Shown: positions 49,701 to 57,745 of the stretch, in pieces | Position numbering within the stretch: the first letter of the stretch is position 1 | Layout: every line of letters begins with the position of its first letter | Assembly (NCBI GenBank): GCA_937890005.1 | Contig: CALBZA010000080.1 | Location: 20,434-84,433 of the forward strand | DNA: 64,000 nt | Direction of reading: 5' to 3' | From: an uncultured Verrucomicrobia subdivision 3 bacterium | GTDB lineage: Bacteria > Verrucomicrobiota > Verrucomicrobiia > Limisphaerales > DASXHY01 | Translations under genes and position numbers: made by a program | The notes under the pieces: generated by a model | What the model was told of the DNA's origin: nothing | Database searches by the model: none | The model's input: only the letters and a program-made list of their open reading frames with translations

Positions 49701-50791
49701 ATAGAACCTTGTTTGCGCGAAAGAACCCAGAACGCGTGGCGTTCGACTTCGATTCAGGAAAGACTTTCACCGTTTCGGATCGGTCGCTCACGAACCCACA
49801 AAGGCTTCAGGAATGGCTGAATCACTCGGTGGCCGATGTGATTCTGGACGTTTCCCCGAAAGTTCGTGGCTTCATTACCGCAGGACAACAGTCCGTTCGT
49901 GTTCCTGACTCGGACTGGACCAATGCGAGCGCGAACAGAATCGAAGAACTGCTGATGTCTTTCCGGAAAGGCACTTCCATCCAGCCGCGTGAACCTGCAG
50001 CCATCGGCGTGAATTCGATTTCAACCGGCCAGTCACAGTCCAGAACCTTCGCCTTCGAAACGCAGGAAGATGGCTTTGGACTCCTCCAGCTTCTCGATGT
50101 CTCGGATGGCGAGGACGGCTACGTTCATTTCCGTTACAAACTGCTTGGGAAAATTGAGCCTCCTCCGACTGTTTTCGTCCAGCCGCTCGAAATTTCCCGA
50201 CGGAACATCGACTACCTTGTTCGCAACGCCACCGTTCAGACCGGATACAAGTTCGAGATTTGGGATTCCCGCGGTGGAACTGAACCTCGACTTCGACACG
50301 ACGTGATTCGCATTCCGCTCGCCCTAACCTCCGGATCGACGTCAGCCCGTCCGATGCAAGGTGAGATTTTCTGGCTAAAGAACGCCGGCCGTTTTTATCT
50401 ACAATGGGATGCGATCGGTTCGATCAATCATCATTATTACGGACCGTTCATGGGCGAACCCGCCAGCATTCTCTCCCAGGCGGCGCCTTCTCCCGAGGCA
50501 GTAGCGCGCGACCTCACCGCCCGGCTCGATGCAGCCAAACAGATCATGGGTTTTCCGGAACGGGATGGCGCGCTTGCCGCGATCGCGCAGGACGCCGCGA
50601 TTGAAGGAAACGTGTTGCTGGTCCGACGCATTCTCAACCAGATCACAGCCTTTACATCTCGCGACGATGCGACCTGCAAGGCAGTGCGAATACTGGCCGC
50701 CAACGGGCAACGCACCGAGGCGCTTGAAATTGCCCGGACAATCACTGCCTTTCCTACGCGGGACGAAATGCTTCGAGAGCTGACGAAATAA
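46787..50791 (+). CDS. Large Ser/Thr protein kinase with zinc ribbon, SecD-like domain and in-frame palindrome
   Basis: The 1334-residue membrane protein opens with a transmembrane helix (about 14-42), then a zinc ribbon with four Cys (68, 71, 84, 87). The kinase domain spans about 121-400: glycine loop 'LIGKGGMGAVYKA', Lys149, HRD at 270-272, DFG at 290-292 and 'GTPHYMAPEQVEKP'. Residues of about 194-220 are an insertion, low-complexity and encoded by an inverted repeat. Three helices follow near 425-505. Residues of about 825-950 resemble the SecD P1 head ('SEEGQRRLLTATSNN', 'RLAIVWNGSVLSAPIVQSAI'). The end has TPR-like helices. It is downstream of an ECF sigma factor, so it may phosphorylate it. 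Substrates are unknown. Confidence 0.9.
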   Translation: MNIFEPSLVAMVSLRGLIVIAAMVFIFLAVVAGIVALIVFLMKKNASGPAHPPVIPRNPDKTEVIRTCPKCGSTLRADLPEGLCPACLLQHGIATEAGPADPAAFTPPTQEEIAKLFPQLEIISLIGKGGMGAVYKARQPALDRLVALKILAPKPGNELDFGTRFSREAKALARLNHPGIVTLFEFGSVVQPEQKGGKGEDEKGDRTEISSAPQPLFPSAPLYYFLMEYVDGPNLRQIQQSGRLTPREALEIIPQICAALQFAHDEGIVHRDIKPENVLIDRKGRVKIADFGLAKILGQEPKDFRLTGVRDVMGTPHYMAPEQVEKPQEVDHRADIYSLGVVFYEMLTGELPIGKFPLPSQKVQVDVRLDEVVLRALEKEPEKRYQQASELRTRVETVASSGAESSSKPINPSPNHGKISLLSLAALALFALGILGTLFLMSISPRHGTALVFGLVAIVASLTCAALSWREKTSRILAFSTAGMVVLGFAVFGFNQLIIHPVMERKAQSEMRRRQEQLTRRLEEFMAQQRRASELKTDSKIAVGANLLAIEYQANKVRHFWKPDGSTVEESVSTLLEQASLKPRKNEYVLSLLVTNGLDDFLLTQWMASVGRNDLGRLGQVLPVPELNGTLIRIRFPNYFGRAADSVEERDVRFAVPIHPWRTVRSWEGPGFRLNNDHLEFAGLSRYIDLRSFSNQAVLHFDHQTGDFLRKGTVGTEITLDLPEKSLNSHRWALEIETVGGTTNLVSLFSAVPNQADVWTGTAVWNVDIRREQIRRITLKGLFPEDYHWTEFRDVVFKPFPPEPVVSTVPEPVNTPSAFAPRREPPSLLEFRWALNSSQTNESADEFPDPHDRSRKSKIRLERDVVLNETAIVGASAQTIGEDLSRVIVVLSEEGQRRLLTATSNNVHRRLAIVWNGSVLSAPIVQSAIPGPSLQIAGNFSKVKSENLAAALNHSCGNTDPATPPAFGQVVYRTLFARKNPERVAFDFDSGKTFTVSDRSLTNPQRLQEWLNHSVADVILDVSPKVRGFITAGQQSVRVPDSDWTNASANRIEELLMSFRKGTSIQPREPAAIGVNSISTGQSQSRTFAFETQEDGFGLLQLLDVSDGEDGYVHFRYKLLGKIEPPPTVFVQPLEISRRNIDYLVRNATVQTGYKFEIWDSRGGTEPRLRHDVIRIPLALTSGSTSARPMQGEIFWLKNAGRFYLQWDAIGSINHHYYGPFMGEPASILSQAAPSPEAVARDLTARLDAAKQIMGFPERDGALAAIAQDAAIEGNVLLVRRILNQITAFTSRDDATCKAVRILAANGQRTEALEIARTITAFPTRDEMLRELTK
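47366..47444. repeat. Palindromic element inside the kinase gene
   Basis: A 79-base imperfect inverted repeat lies in the coding sequence of the kinase. The left end reads CAGAAAGGGGGAAAAGGAGA and the right end CCTCAGCCCCTTTTCCCCTC followed by TG. It encodes residues of about 194-220, rich in Lys, Gly, Glu and Pro, between kinase strands where homologues normally have a short loop. The reading frame stays open. Its purine-rich arm resembles the intergenic word repeats elsewhere in this window. Confidence 0.75.
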
Positions 50792-50806
50792 TCAGGAAAT
50801 CAAACC

Positions 50807-51151
50807 ATGAAATACTCAATCGGTTGCATTGCACTCTGCTTCACGCTCCTGGCGGGCGGCTGCGTTCATCACGAACAAACCGTCTATCGCGATGTCGAGC
50901 GGACTCCTGTCGAATTCGAAAGCGATGCCGCGGCGCGGCTGTTCTATGAAACGCTTTCGAAACGTTCGGGAAATATGAATCGCGTCGAAAGCTCCACACA
51001 CGTGGAATTGCCGATCGTCTTCTCTCATGAACGGAAGGTTCGGCCCGGCAGAAATGTCGAATTCAACCAGGCCGTGGCTGTTTGCGATACCAACCGCGAC
51101 GGCAAAATCACGGAACTCGAAGCCCGCATCTACGCAAATCAGAAGGAATAA
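50807..51151 (+). CDS. Lipoprotein with a C-terminal EF-hand-like motif
   Basis: The 114-residue product has a lipoprotein signal peptide with the lipobox 'LAGGC' (Cys19), so it should be lipidated and membrane-anchored. Near the C-terminus 'CDTNRDGKITELEARIY' matches a single EF-hand loop (D-x-N-x-D-G-x-I-x-x-x-E), which binds calcium. The middle is not recognised. It starts 15 bases after the kinase stop, so it could be co-transcribed with it. The function is unknown; a calcium-sensing or structural envelope role is possible. Confidence 0.78.
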   Translation: MKYSIGCIALCFTLLAGGCVHHEQTVYRDVERTPVEFESDAAARLFYETLSKRSGNMNRVESSTHVELPIVFSHERKVRPGRNVEFNQAVAVCDTNRDGKITELEARIYANQKE

Positions 51152-51302
51152 ACGGCATCTCCAAAAAGCATCCACGTCACCGCTTCACCCGCTCCGCTGC
51201 TCCCGGACTTACCAACTCGCCCCCACACAATCAGCGGCGACACACCAAAATCGCTTCCTTGTCCTCGACGCGGTTTCGCGAACGCGATACCGTCCCGGTT
51301 CA

Positions 51303-51941
51303 ATGGACGCGAACAGTGTTATTGACGGACTCATCATGTTTATCGGGCTGGTCATTCTGCTGACCTTCCACGAATTCGGTCATGCCTGGATGGCTCTCAA
51401 ATGCGGAGACGACACCGCCAAGTTGCAAGGTCGTGTCTCACTGAATCCGTTGGTGCACATCGACCCGATCGGAACGGTAGTAATTCCAATCGCTGCGATA
51501 TTGATTGGCGGTCTCCTGATCGGATGGGCGCGCCCGGTCCCCGTAAATCCCTACAATCTTCGAAATCAAAAGCTCGATGATATTCTCGTAACCCTGGCAG
51601 GCCCCTGGATGAACGTGATCCTGGCTGTCGTGCTGATCGGCCTGATGCGATTTGGCCAGGTCATAAACATTCCAGCGCTTGAGGAGATTGGCGCGCGTTG
51701 GGCCTTGTTGAGCCTGTTCCTGTGCTTCTTCAACATGCTTCCTATTCCACCGCTCGACGGTTCGCAGGTTGTTCGCGCCGTTTGCAACATCAGCTACGAA
51801 GCGTACTACCAGTTCGCCCGGTGGGGATTCCTGATTCTGATTGTAGTGATTCAGATTCCCCTCGTTCAGTCAGCACTGCAGTCGTTGACTCGGGGTTCGT
51901 TTCTGGCAATCGCCCGTCTTTTCCGGGTTGCGCTGTCCTGA
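51303..51941 (+). CDS. Site-2 protease family membrane metalloprotease (M50)
   Basis: The 212-residue protein begins at the ATG at 51303. It has the zinc-binding 'TFHEFGHAWMALKCGDDTAK' (HExxH) and the second metal/active-site motif 'FFNMLPIPPLDGSQVVRAV' (N-x-x-P-x-P-x-L-D-G), with about five helices. This is the compact M50 subgroup of YwhC/SpoIVFB-like intramembrane proteases. It cuts transmembrane substrates within the bilayer. It follows a lipoprotein and a kinase gene on the same strand but with a 151-base gap, so operon membership is uncertain. Confidence 0.92.
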   Translation: MDANSVIDGLIMFIGLVILLTFHEFGHAWMALKCGDDTAKLQGRVSLNPLVHIDPIGTVVIPIAAILIGGLLIGWARPVPVNPYNLRNQKLDDILVTLAGPWMNVILAVVLIGLMRFGQVINIPALEEIGARWALLSLFLCFFNMLPIPPLDGSQVVRAVCNISYEAYYQFARWGFLILIVVIQIPLVQSALQSLTRGSFLAIARLFRVALS

Positions 51942-51964
51942 TTGGGACGAAAACTCTGGCTGTA

Positions 51965-54289
51965 TCAGATACGGTCCAGCGCTGCGTTGAGGCGCATCGT
52001 TGCTTCACGCTTCAGGCTGATTGACTTCGTTTGATTTCCAACACGCAGCGTCGCGTCATGGCCAAGCAGTGACTTGATCGTTGCGCCGGTCAGTTTTCCA
52101 TCGGCCCAGATCATATCAATTTCGAAGCCGCCCCGAGCGCGAAGTCCTTTCACAGACCCGGTCGCCCAGGCTTTGGGAAGCGCTGGCAGCAGCGTGATTT
52201 CGCCGTCATGACTTTGAATCAGCATTTCAGCAATGCCCGCCGCACCGCCAAAGTTGCCGTCCATCTGAAATGGCGGATGATCATCGAACAGGTTCGGCAA
52301 AGTCGATTTCTGCAACAGCGCGACGATGTTTTCGTGCGCCTTCTCGGCATCGCGGAATCGCGCCCAGAAATTGATGACCCACGCGCGGCTCCAGCCGGTG
52401 TGACCGCCGCCGTGTGCGAGGCGATGATCGATGGTCTTTCGCGCGGCCGCGACCATTTCGGGCGCGTTGTGCAGGTTGAACTGCCTTCCAGGATGCAGCG
52501 CAAACAGCTGTGAGATGTGACGATGCCCCGGCTCCGCTTCCTTGAATTCCTCCTGCCATTCCATGAGGCGTCCGTCTGAGCCGATTTTTGGAAGCGCAAG
52601 ATTTGCCAGAGCTTTTTCGACGCGTTCGGTGAAAGCGTCTTTGATCTTCAACTCGGCCGCGGCTTCCAGCGTGTTGCTGAAGACGTCCCAGATAATTTCC
52701 TGATCCATGGCGCAACCCATGGAGAGATTCACCTTTTTCCCATCCGGCGCGAAAAAGGCATTCTCCGGCGAAGTGCTTGGACCGGAAACGAGCTTTCCGG
52801 TTTTCGGATCGGGCACAAGCCAGTCGAGATAAAACAGCGACGCTTCCTTCAGAATGGGATAAGCCCGGTCGCGAAGGAACTTTCGATCGCCCGTGAACCG
52901 GTACCGCTCCATGAAATGCTGCGAACACCAGCCGCCGCCCATCACCCACATGCCCCATTGCGGATGCCCGTAAAGTGCGTTCCACCGCCACACATCGCTG
53001 TTCAAACACGCCGCAAAACCCCCGCATCCGAGCGCTTCTGCGACGCGTCGTCCGGACGGAACGAGTCCTTCGATGTAGTCAAAGAACGGATCGTGACATT
53101 CCGATATGTTCGCCACCTCGGCATGCCAGTAGTTCATCTGGAGATTGATGTTGATGTGATAGTCGCTGTTCCACGGTGCTCGCATGTGCGGATTCCAAAG
53201 ACCCTGCAGATTCGCCGGCAAACCGCCCGGACGCGATGAACAGATGAGAAGATAACGGCCGTATTGAAAATAAAGCGCTTCAAGGTCCGTATCGATCGTT
53301 CCCGATTTCACGGCGTCAAGACGTTCATCGGTCGGCCGGTCAACGGGACTGCCAAGATCGAGACTGACGCGTCGAAACAACTTTTGATGCGCCGCAACAC
53401 TGCGATCCCGGATGGCAGCGAAGTTTTTCTTCACCTTGCCGAGCTGCTTCTCGCATCGCGCGGCGAGATCCACTTTCAACGGCTGAAACGGTTCGGCTTT
53501 GTTGTAATCGGTCGCCGCCGCAATAAGAATGGTCGCTGCGTCGGCTTCGATGATTTCCAACGAATTCGAGTTTGCCCGAATCTTCCCGCCCTCAGGCAAC
53601 ACGCGAACGTGCGTCTCGAACTTCACGCCCTTGTGACGATCCCCATGAGCGGCTTGAGCCTTCAGGATGAGTGTTCTGCCCGATGCGTTAATCGACGCGT
53701 CCTCGCGCTTGAGCGACAGCTTGCCGGAAATCTGTCCCGGCTTCGAAGCGGTCCAGCGAATTACGATCACATCATCCGGTCCGCTGACGAACACTTCGCG
53801 GATGTGCCGGACGCCATCGATATCAAAAGTTGTTCGCGCAACCGCTTCGTCGAGATTCAGCTCGCGGCGGTAATTTTCCGCGGAGTTCCTTGGAGCCAGT
53901 TCTATGAACAGGTCGCCCATCGTTTGGTGGCTGCGCGGTTCGATCGGCCGCGACATGATGCTGCGCTGCACAAGCTCCTGGCCTTCCGCGTATTTGTCAT
54001 TGAAGAACAGTTGCCGGGCCTCGGCCAACACAGGGGCGCAGTTTGTGCGCTGCTCGGGAAAAGGCGGTCCGGCCCAGATGGTGTGTTCGTTGAGTTGAAT
54101 TCGCTCCAGCGGCACATCGCCAAACACCATGGCACCCAATCTCCCGTTTCCCACTGGCAATGCTTCCTCCCATTTCACTGCGGGTTTGGAATACCAGAGT
54201 TTCAATCGATCGGCGTGCGACTCGGCGGCAGGCAATTCGGTCACCAAAACAAAGAGAAGCAGGCCGAGGGAAAGCATTATGTGTTTCAT
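51965..54289 (-). CDS. GH95 alpha-L-fucosidase-type glycoside hydrolase, secreted
   Basis: The 774-residue product has a signal peptide ('MLSLGLLLFVLVTELPAAE') and the family-95 fold: an N-terminal beta-sandwich ('LWYSKPAVKWEEALPVGNGR') and an (alpha/alpha)6 barrel. The catalytic region 'WNSDYHININLQMNYWHAEV' holds the Asn pair that activates water, 'GPSTSPENAFF' the likely acid Glu, and 'DGNFGGAAGIAEMLIQSHDG' a conserved Asp. GH95 removes terminal alpha-1,2-L-fucose, and some members act on L-galactose. It is the last gene of the uronate/rhamnose locus, which points to pectic or algal glycans. It lies 102 bases beyond the end of the rhamnulokinase gene. Confidence 0.95.
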   Translation of the reverse strand: MKHIMLSLGLLLFVLVTELPAAESHADRLKLWYSKPAVKWEEALPVGNGRLGAMVFGDVPLERIQLNEHTIWAGPPFPEQRTNCAPVLAEARQLFFNDKYAEGQELVQRSIMSRPIEPRSHQTMGDLFIELAPRNSAENYRRELNLDEAVARTTFDIDGVRHIREVFVSGPDDVIVIRWTASKPGQISGKLSLKREDASINASGRTLILKAQAAHGDRHKGVKFETHVRVLPEGGKIRANSNSLEIIEADAATILIAAATDYNKAEPFQPLKVDLAARCEKQLGKVKKNFAAIRDRSVAAHQKLFRRVSLDLGSPVDRPTDERLDAVKSGTIDTDLEALYFQYGRYLLICSSRPGGLPANLQGLWNPHMRAPWNSDYHININLQMNYWHAEVANISECHDPFFDYIEGLVPSGRRVAEALGCGGFAACLNSDVWRWNALYGHPQWGMWVMGGGWCSQHFMERYRFTGDRKFLRDRAYPILKEASLFYLDWLVPDPKTGKLVSGPSTSPENAFFAPDGKKVNLSMGCAMDQEIIWDVFSNTLEAAAELKIKDAFTERVEKALANLALPKIGSDGRLMEWQEEFKEAEPGHRHISQLFALHPGRQFNLHNAPEMVAAARKTIDHRLAHGGGHTGWSRAWVINFWARFRDAEKAHENIVALLQKSTLPNLFDDHPPFQMDGNFGGAAGIAEMLIQSHDGEITLLPALPKAWATGSVKGLRARGGFEIDMIWADGKLTGATIKSLLGHDATLRVGNQTKSISLKREATMRLNAALDRI

Positions 54290-54391
54290 AAATCAGAACG
54301 GACAACATGCAGACGTTCACCGGAAACAATCCATTCGGTCGGACAGTTTCCAAAACCTGTCACAGGGCGGGAAATTCAGCTGCAGCGAAAT

Positions 54392-55876
54392 TCACTTCCG
54401 CAAAGCAGCCAGGCGTCCGCGCGCCTCCTGCCACTCAGGCGTTCCTTGCGGCGCGAACGAAGCAACGTCGGACGAAGCCTGCACCACCGCACGGATGTCC
54501 GACAACGACCTGATCTGGCCGTGCGAACGCGCCTGAACGAGCACATTCCCCAGCACCGTCGCTTCCACCGGTCCGGCGAGAACGGTTCGGTTGGTCGCGT
54601 TTGCCGTGAACTGGTTCAGAAGTTTGTTCCGCGAACCGCCTCCGACGATGTGCAGAACTTCAATTTTGCTTCCGGTCAGCTGTTCGAGTCCGTCGAGCAC
54701 GGTCGCGTAAGTCAGCGCCAGGCTTTCGAAAATGCAGCGGGCGAACTGGCCCGGGGTTTCAGGAACCGGCTGATTGGTCTCGCGACAAAATTCCTGAATC
54801 GCCGCATTCATGTCGCCCGGATTGAGAAACCGGCTGTCATCCGGATTCACCAGCGATCGGAACGGTGCCGCATCGGACGCCAGTGCAGTCAGTTCGTCGT
54901 AACTGTAATTGCTTCCTTTTTCGGCAAAACAGCGGCGGCTCTGCTGGAGCAGCCAGAGGCCCATGATGTTCTTGAGGAGACGATACGTGCCGTCGATGCC
55001 GCCTTCGTTGGTGAAATTGAGCTCCAATGTGCGTGGCGACAGGATCGCGTCCTGGACTTCCACGCCGAGCAACGACCAGGTTCCCGAACTGAGATAGGCC
55101 CAGTTCGATTTACCCGTTTGCTGCGACGGCACTCCAACGACTGCAGAACCAGTGTCGTGAGAAGCCGGCGCAACGACATGAATCCGGCCGATCCCGGTGC
55201 GATCGGCAACCTTGGGGCGCAATTGTCCGATGCGCGATCCAGGTGGAACGATGTCGGGAAAAATGTTCGTGGGCAGGTTGAGCTTCTGCAGCAGCGCAGT
55301 GTCCCAGGCGCGTTTCCTCGGATTCACGCACTGGCTCGTTGTCGCGATCGTAAACTCCGACGTGCGCGTGCCGGAAAGGCAGAAGTGCAGGTAATCCGGC
55401 ATCATCAGGAGCGCATCGGCAACCGCGAGCAGTTCCGGGTTGTTCTTCTGATGCGCGAGCAGCTGGTAGAGCGTATTGATCTCCATGAACTGGAGGCCGG
55501 TGGCGGCGAAGATTTCCTCGCGCGGCACGCGCGTGAATGCGCGTTGAAACATCCCGCGCGTCCGGTGGTCGCGATAATGATACGGCAGACCGAGCAGTTC
55601 GTTGCTCTTTGAGAGCAGCACATAATCGACGCCCCACGTATCGACGCCGACCGACACGATGGCATTGCCGAATTTTTTTGCGGCGATGGAAAGGCCGTTC
55701 TGAATCTCCGCCCACAGCCCGAGCACGTTCCAGCGGAGACCTTCGTTCATGAAAAGACCGCCGTTGGGAAAGCGATGAAGTTCCTGAAGTTCGATCCTTT
55801 TGCCGTCCCACAGTCCGGCCATGACGCGCCCGCTTTCCGCGCCAATGTCGATGCCAAGATAAACCTGCTGATCCAT
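54392..55876 (-). CDS. rhaB: Rhamnulokinase (FGGY family)
   Basis: The 494-residue kinase phosphorylates L-rhamnulose at C1. From the ATG at 55876 it reads 'YLGIDIGAESGRVMAGLW' (phosphate-binding loop), with 'TWGVDYVLL', 'YHYRDHRTRGM', 'ASHDTGSAVVGVP' and 'LHIVGGGSRNKLLNQFTANA' (FGGY C-terminal ATP-binding). The 'GAESGR' form is characteristic of RhaB rather than xylulokinase or glycerol kinase. A GTG at 55894 is an alternative start. Neither rhamnose isomerase nor rhamnulose-1-phosphate aldolase is in this window. It lies between the MFS permease and GH95, all on the minus strand. Confidence 0.88.
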   Translation of the reverse strand: MDQQVYLGIDIGAESGRVMAGLWDGKRIELQELHRFPNGGLFMNEGLRWNVLGLWAEIQNGLSIAAKKFGNAIVSVGVDTWGVDYVLLSKSNELLGLPYHYRDHRTRGMFQRAFTRVPREEIFAATGLQFMEINTLYQLLAHQKNNPELLAVADALLMMPDYLHFCLSGTRTSEFTIATTSQCVNPRKRAWDTALLQKLNLPTNIFPDIVPPGSRIGQLRPKVADRTGIGRIHVVAPASHDTGSAVVGVPSQQTGKSNWAYLSSGTWSLLGVEVQDAILSPRTLELNFTNEGGIDGTYRLLKNIMGLWLLQQSRRCFAEKGSNYSYDELTALASDAAPFRSLVNPDDSRFLNPGDMNAAIQEFCRETNQPVPETPGQFARCIFESLALTYATVLDGLEQLTGSKIEVLHIVGGGSRNKLLNQFTANATNRTVLAGPVEATVLGNVLVQARSHGQIRSLSDIRAVVQASSDVASFAPQGTPEWQEARGRLAALRK

Positions 55877-55936
55877 AAAACAGTCCGGCGCCACCCAAAG
55901 GTGGCGCCGAACTCAATAGCCTAGTCTGGCCGATGC

Positions 55937-57436
55937 TTACAAGACGATCTTCTTGAACTTCGGCACGAGCAGATGCATCAGGATCCAGGCCGTGATGTAG
56001 GCAAGGCCGCAGATGATGAACATGATGGCATAGCCAATGTGGTCCTTGCCAATGTTCTTGTAGAACTGCAGCAGTTCGCCGGCAGCAAAGGCGATGAGGA
56101 TGCCCCCCGAGGCTCCAGCCATGCCACCGATACCCGTAACCGAAGCAACCGTCTTCTTCGGGAACATGTCAGAAACCGTGGTGAAGATATTCGCGGACCA
56201 TGCCTGATGTGCCGCGCAGGCGATGGCAATGGTTGCCACGGCGTACCATGTGTTGATGGCACCGAGCTTCGAAGCAAGAAGCACGCTCAGCGGGAACAAC
56301 GCGAAGATAAACATGGCCGTCTTTCGGGCCTTGTTTGCGTCCATTCCAGAGTTGATGAACTTCTTTGGCAGCCAGCCGCCGAAGATGGATCCGAAGGTGG
56401 ACACCATGTAGATCAGCGCAAGGGCGAACGGCCAGCTGATCACACCGGGAATCTCAACGCCGGGGATGCTGGGAAGCTTCGTAGCAAATGATGGGTTCTC
56501 GGTGACAAATTCATTGATCTTGGTTGTCATGGGATGCGTCGGGAACTGCACCATGAAGTCCTGGATCTTCCGCGTATTTTCACCGTTCAAAAATGCGGGC
56601 AACCAGAACAGAAAGAACCACCAGATGGGATCGGTAAGAAACTTTCCGAAGAAGAACGCCCATGTCTGGCGGAACTTCAGCAGGCGAAACCACGAGACTT
56701 TCTCCTTCGTTGTGTCAGCGCGCTCGGCCTCCTGCTCGTCCACGTCGCTGTGGATGTAATCGTACTCGGCTTGCGACAGCTTTCCGCTCTTCAGCTTTTC
56801 CGCAGGGGACGCATACATCGGAAACCAGAACGCAAGCCATGCAAAGCCGATGAGGCCGGTAATCACAAAAGCCCATTCCCAACGCCATACTTCCGCGATA
56901 AACGGGACGGTCAACGGGGCTACAATCGCGCCGATGTTTGCCCCGGAATTGTAAAGTCCTGTCGCGAATGCGCGTTCTTTCTTCGGAAACCACTCGGCGA
57001 CGCATTTGTTCGCCGCAGGAAAATTGCCCGCCTCAGTCACACCCAAGGCGGCGCGCCAGGCTCCGAAACTCCAGGTATGATGGCCGAAGGCATGTCCAAC
57101 GGCCGCGATACTCCAGCCAATCAGCGACCACGCGTATCCTTTCTTGGTTCCCACCTTGTCGATGAACTTTCCGGCAAACAGCATTCCCATTGCGTAGGCA
57201 ATCTGAAAACAGATCACGACCCTCGCATAGTTCTTCTCCTGAACTGTGGACTCGCCAAATACGCCGGCCGACGACAGCCATGGCTTCAGCAACCCCAGCA
57301 CCTGGCGATCGAGGTAGTTGATTGTCGTTGCCGCAAAGATCAGCGCACAAATCGTCCAGCGATGACGTCCGATGGCTTCATTCACAGAGGCGAAGGTGAC
57401 GCCTGATTTCATTTCCGGCTCGGTTGGATTCGGCAT
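55937..57436 (-). CDS. MFS transporter of the hexuronate (ACS) family
   Basis: The 499-residue permease has about 12 helices. Typical ACS-family phrases are 'RHRWTICALIFAATTINYLD' (helix 1), 'GWSIAAVGHAFGHHTWSFGA', 'ALGVTEAGNFPAANKCVAEW' and 'FPKKERAFATGLYNSGANIG' (helices 4-5). It is longer than ExuT of E. coli by about 70 residues because of an insertion in the central region (about 285-340, 'FLNGENTRKIQDFMVQFPTH'). With kduI and kduD adjacent, glucuronate, galacturonate or a related uronate is the likely substrate; this is context-based. Confidence 0.88.
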   Translation of the reverse strand: MPNPTEPEMKSGVTFASVNEAIGRHRWTICALIFAATTINYLDRQVLGLLKPWLSSAGVFGESTVQEKNYARVVICFQIAYAMGMLFAGKFIDKVGTKKGYAWSLIGWSIAAVGHAFGHHTWSFGAWRAALGVTEAGNFPAANKCVAEWFPKKERAFATGLYNSGANIGAIVAPLTVPFIAEVWRWEWAFVITGLIGFAWLAFWFPMYASPAEKLKSGKLSQAEYDYIHSDVDEQEAERADTTKEKVSWFRLLKFRQTWAFFFGKFLTDPIWWFFLFWLPAFLNGENTRKIQDFMVQFPTHPMTTKINEFVTENPSFATKLPSIPGVEIPGVISWPFALALIYMVSTFGSIFGGWLPKKFINSGMDANKARKTAMFIFALFPLSVLLASKLGAINTWYAVATIAIACAAHQAWSANIFTTVSDMFPKKTVASVTGIGGMAGASGGILIAFAAGELLQFYKNIGKDHIGYAIMFIICGLAYITAWILMHLLVPKFKKIVL

Positions 57437-57745
57437 AGTTGAGGTTTCAGTGTTTTGACGCAGGCCGTTCTTCAGCGAGACAGCCGGGATCGTTCAGTGG
57501 TTACCGGCAAGATGGCCACACCCCGGCAACGGGGTGGAATCGCCAATCGTTGCATGAGGTTGTTTTGTAGCCATCGCACAACACCGGCACAAGCACATTG
57601 CTGTGCAAATGTGGTTGATAAAAGAGTCCTGTTTAAAGTTTTGAGTTTTGGGTTGAGTTCTGAGTTTGTTGGCGAACCTGGCCGTCGGTGTTGTCTCGGG
57701 CCGTTGCAGTCCGACTCAAAACTTAAAACTCGAAACTCAACAGGG
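57437..57745. other. 309-base gap with an inverted word-repeat
   Basis: No gene is supported between kduD and the MFS permease. It contains the family D inverted repeat (57631-57741). The first 190 bases next to the permease presumably hold its leader or a secondary promoter; no ribosome-binding site or -35/-10 is clear. Confidence 0.5.
57631..57741. repeat. Inverted word-repeat, family D (TTTTGAGTTTTGGGTTGAGT)
   Basis: Arm 1 (57631-57668) is built of TTGAG/TTTTGAG words. Arm 2 (57713-57741) reverse-complements to GTTGAGTTTCGAGTTTTAAG. The arms enclose about 45 bases and end five bases before the kduD stop. It is within the uronate operon and so could affect read-through between kduD and the permease. 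Confidence 0.65.

Noticed and set aside
53264..55612. A 782-codon plus-strand open frame
   Set aside because: It is antisense to GH95 and rhaB, both with full catalytic motifs; its translation is Arg/Gln-rich and unlike any domain.
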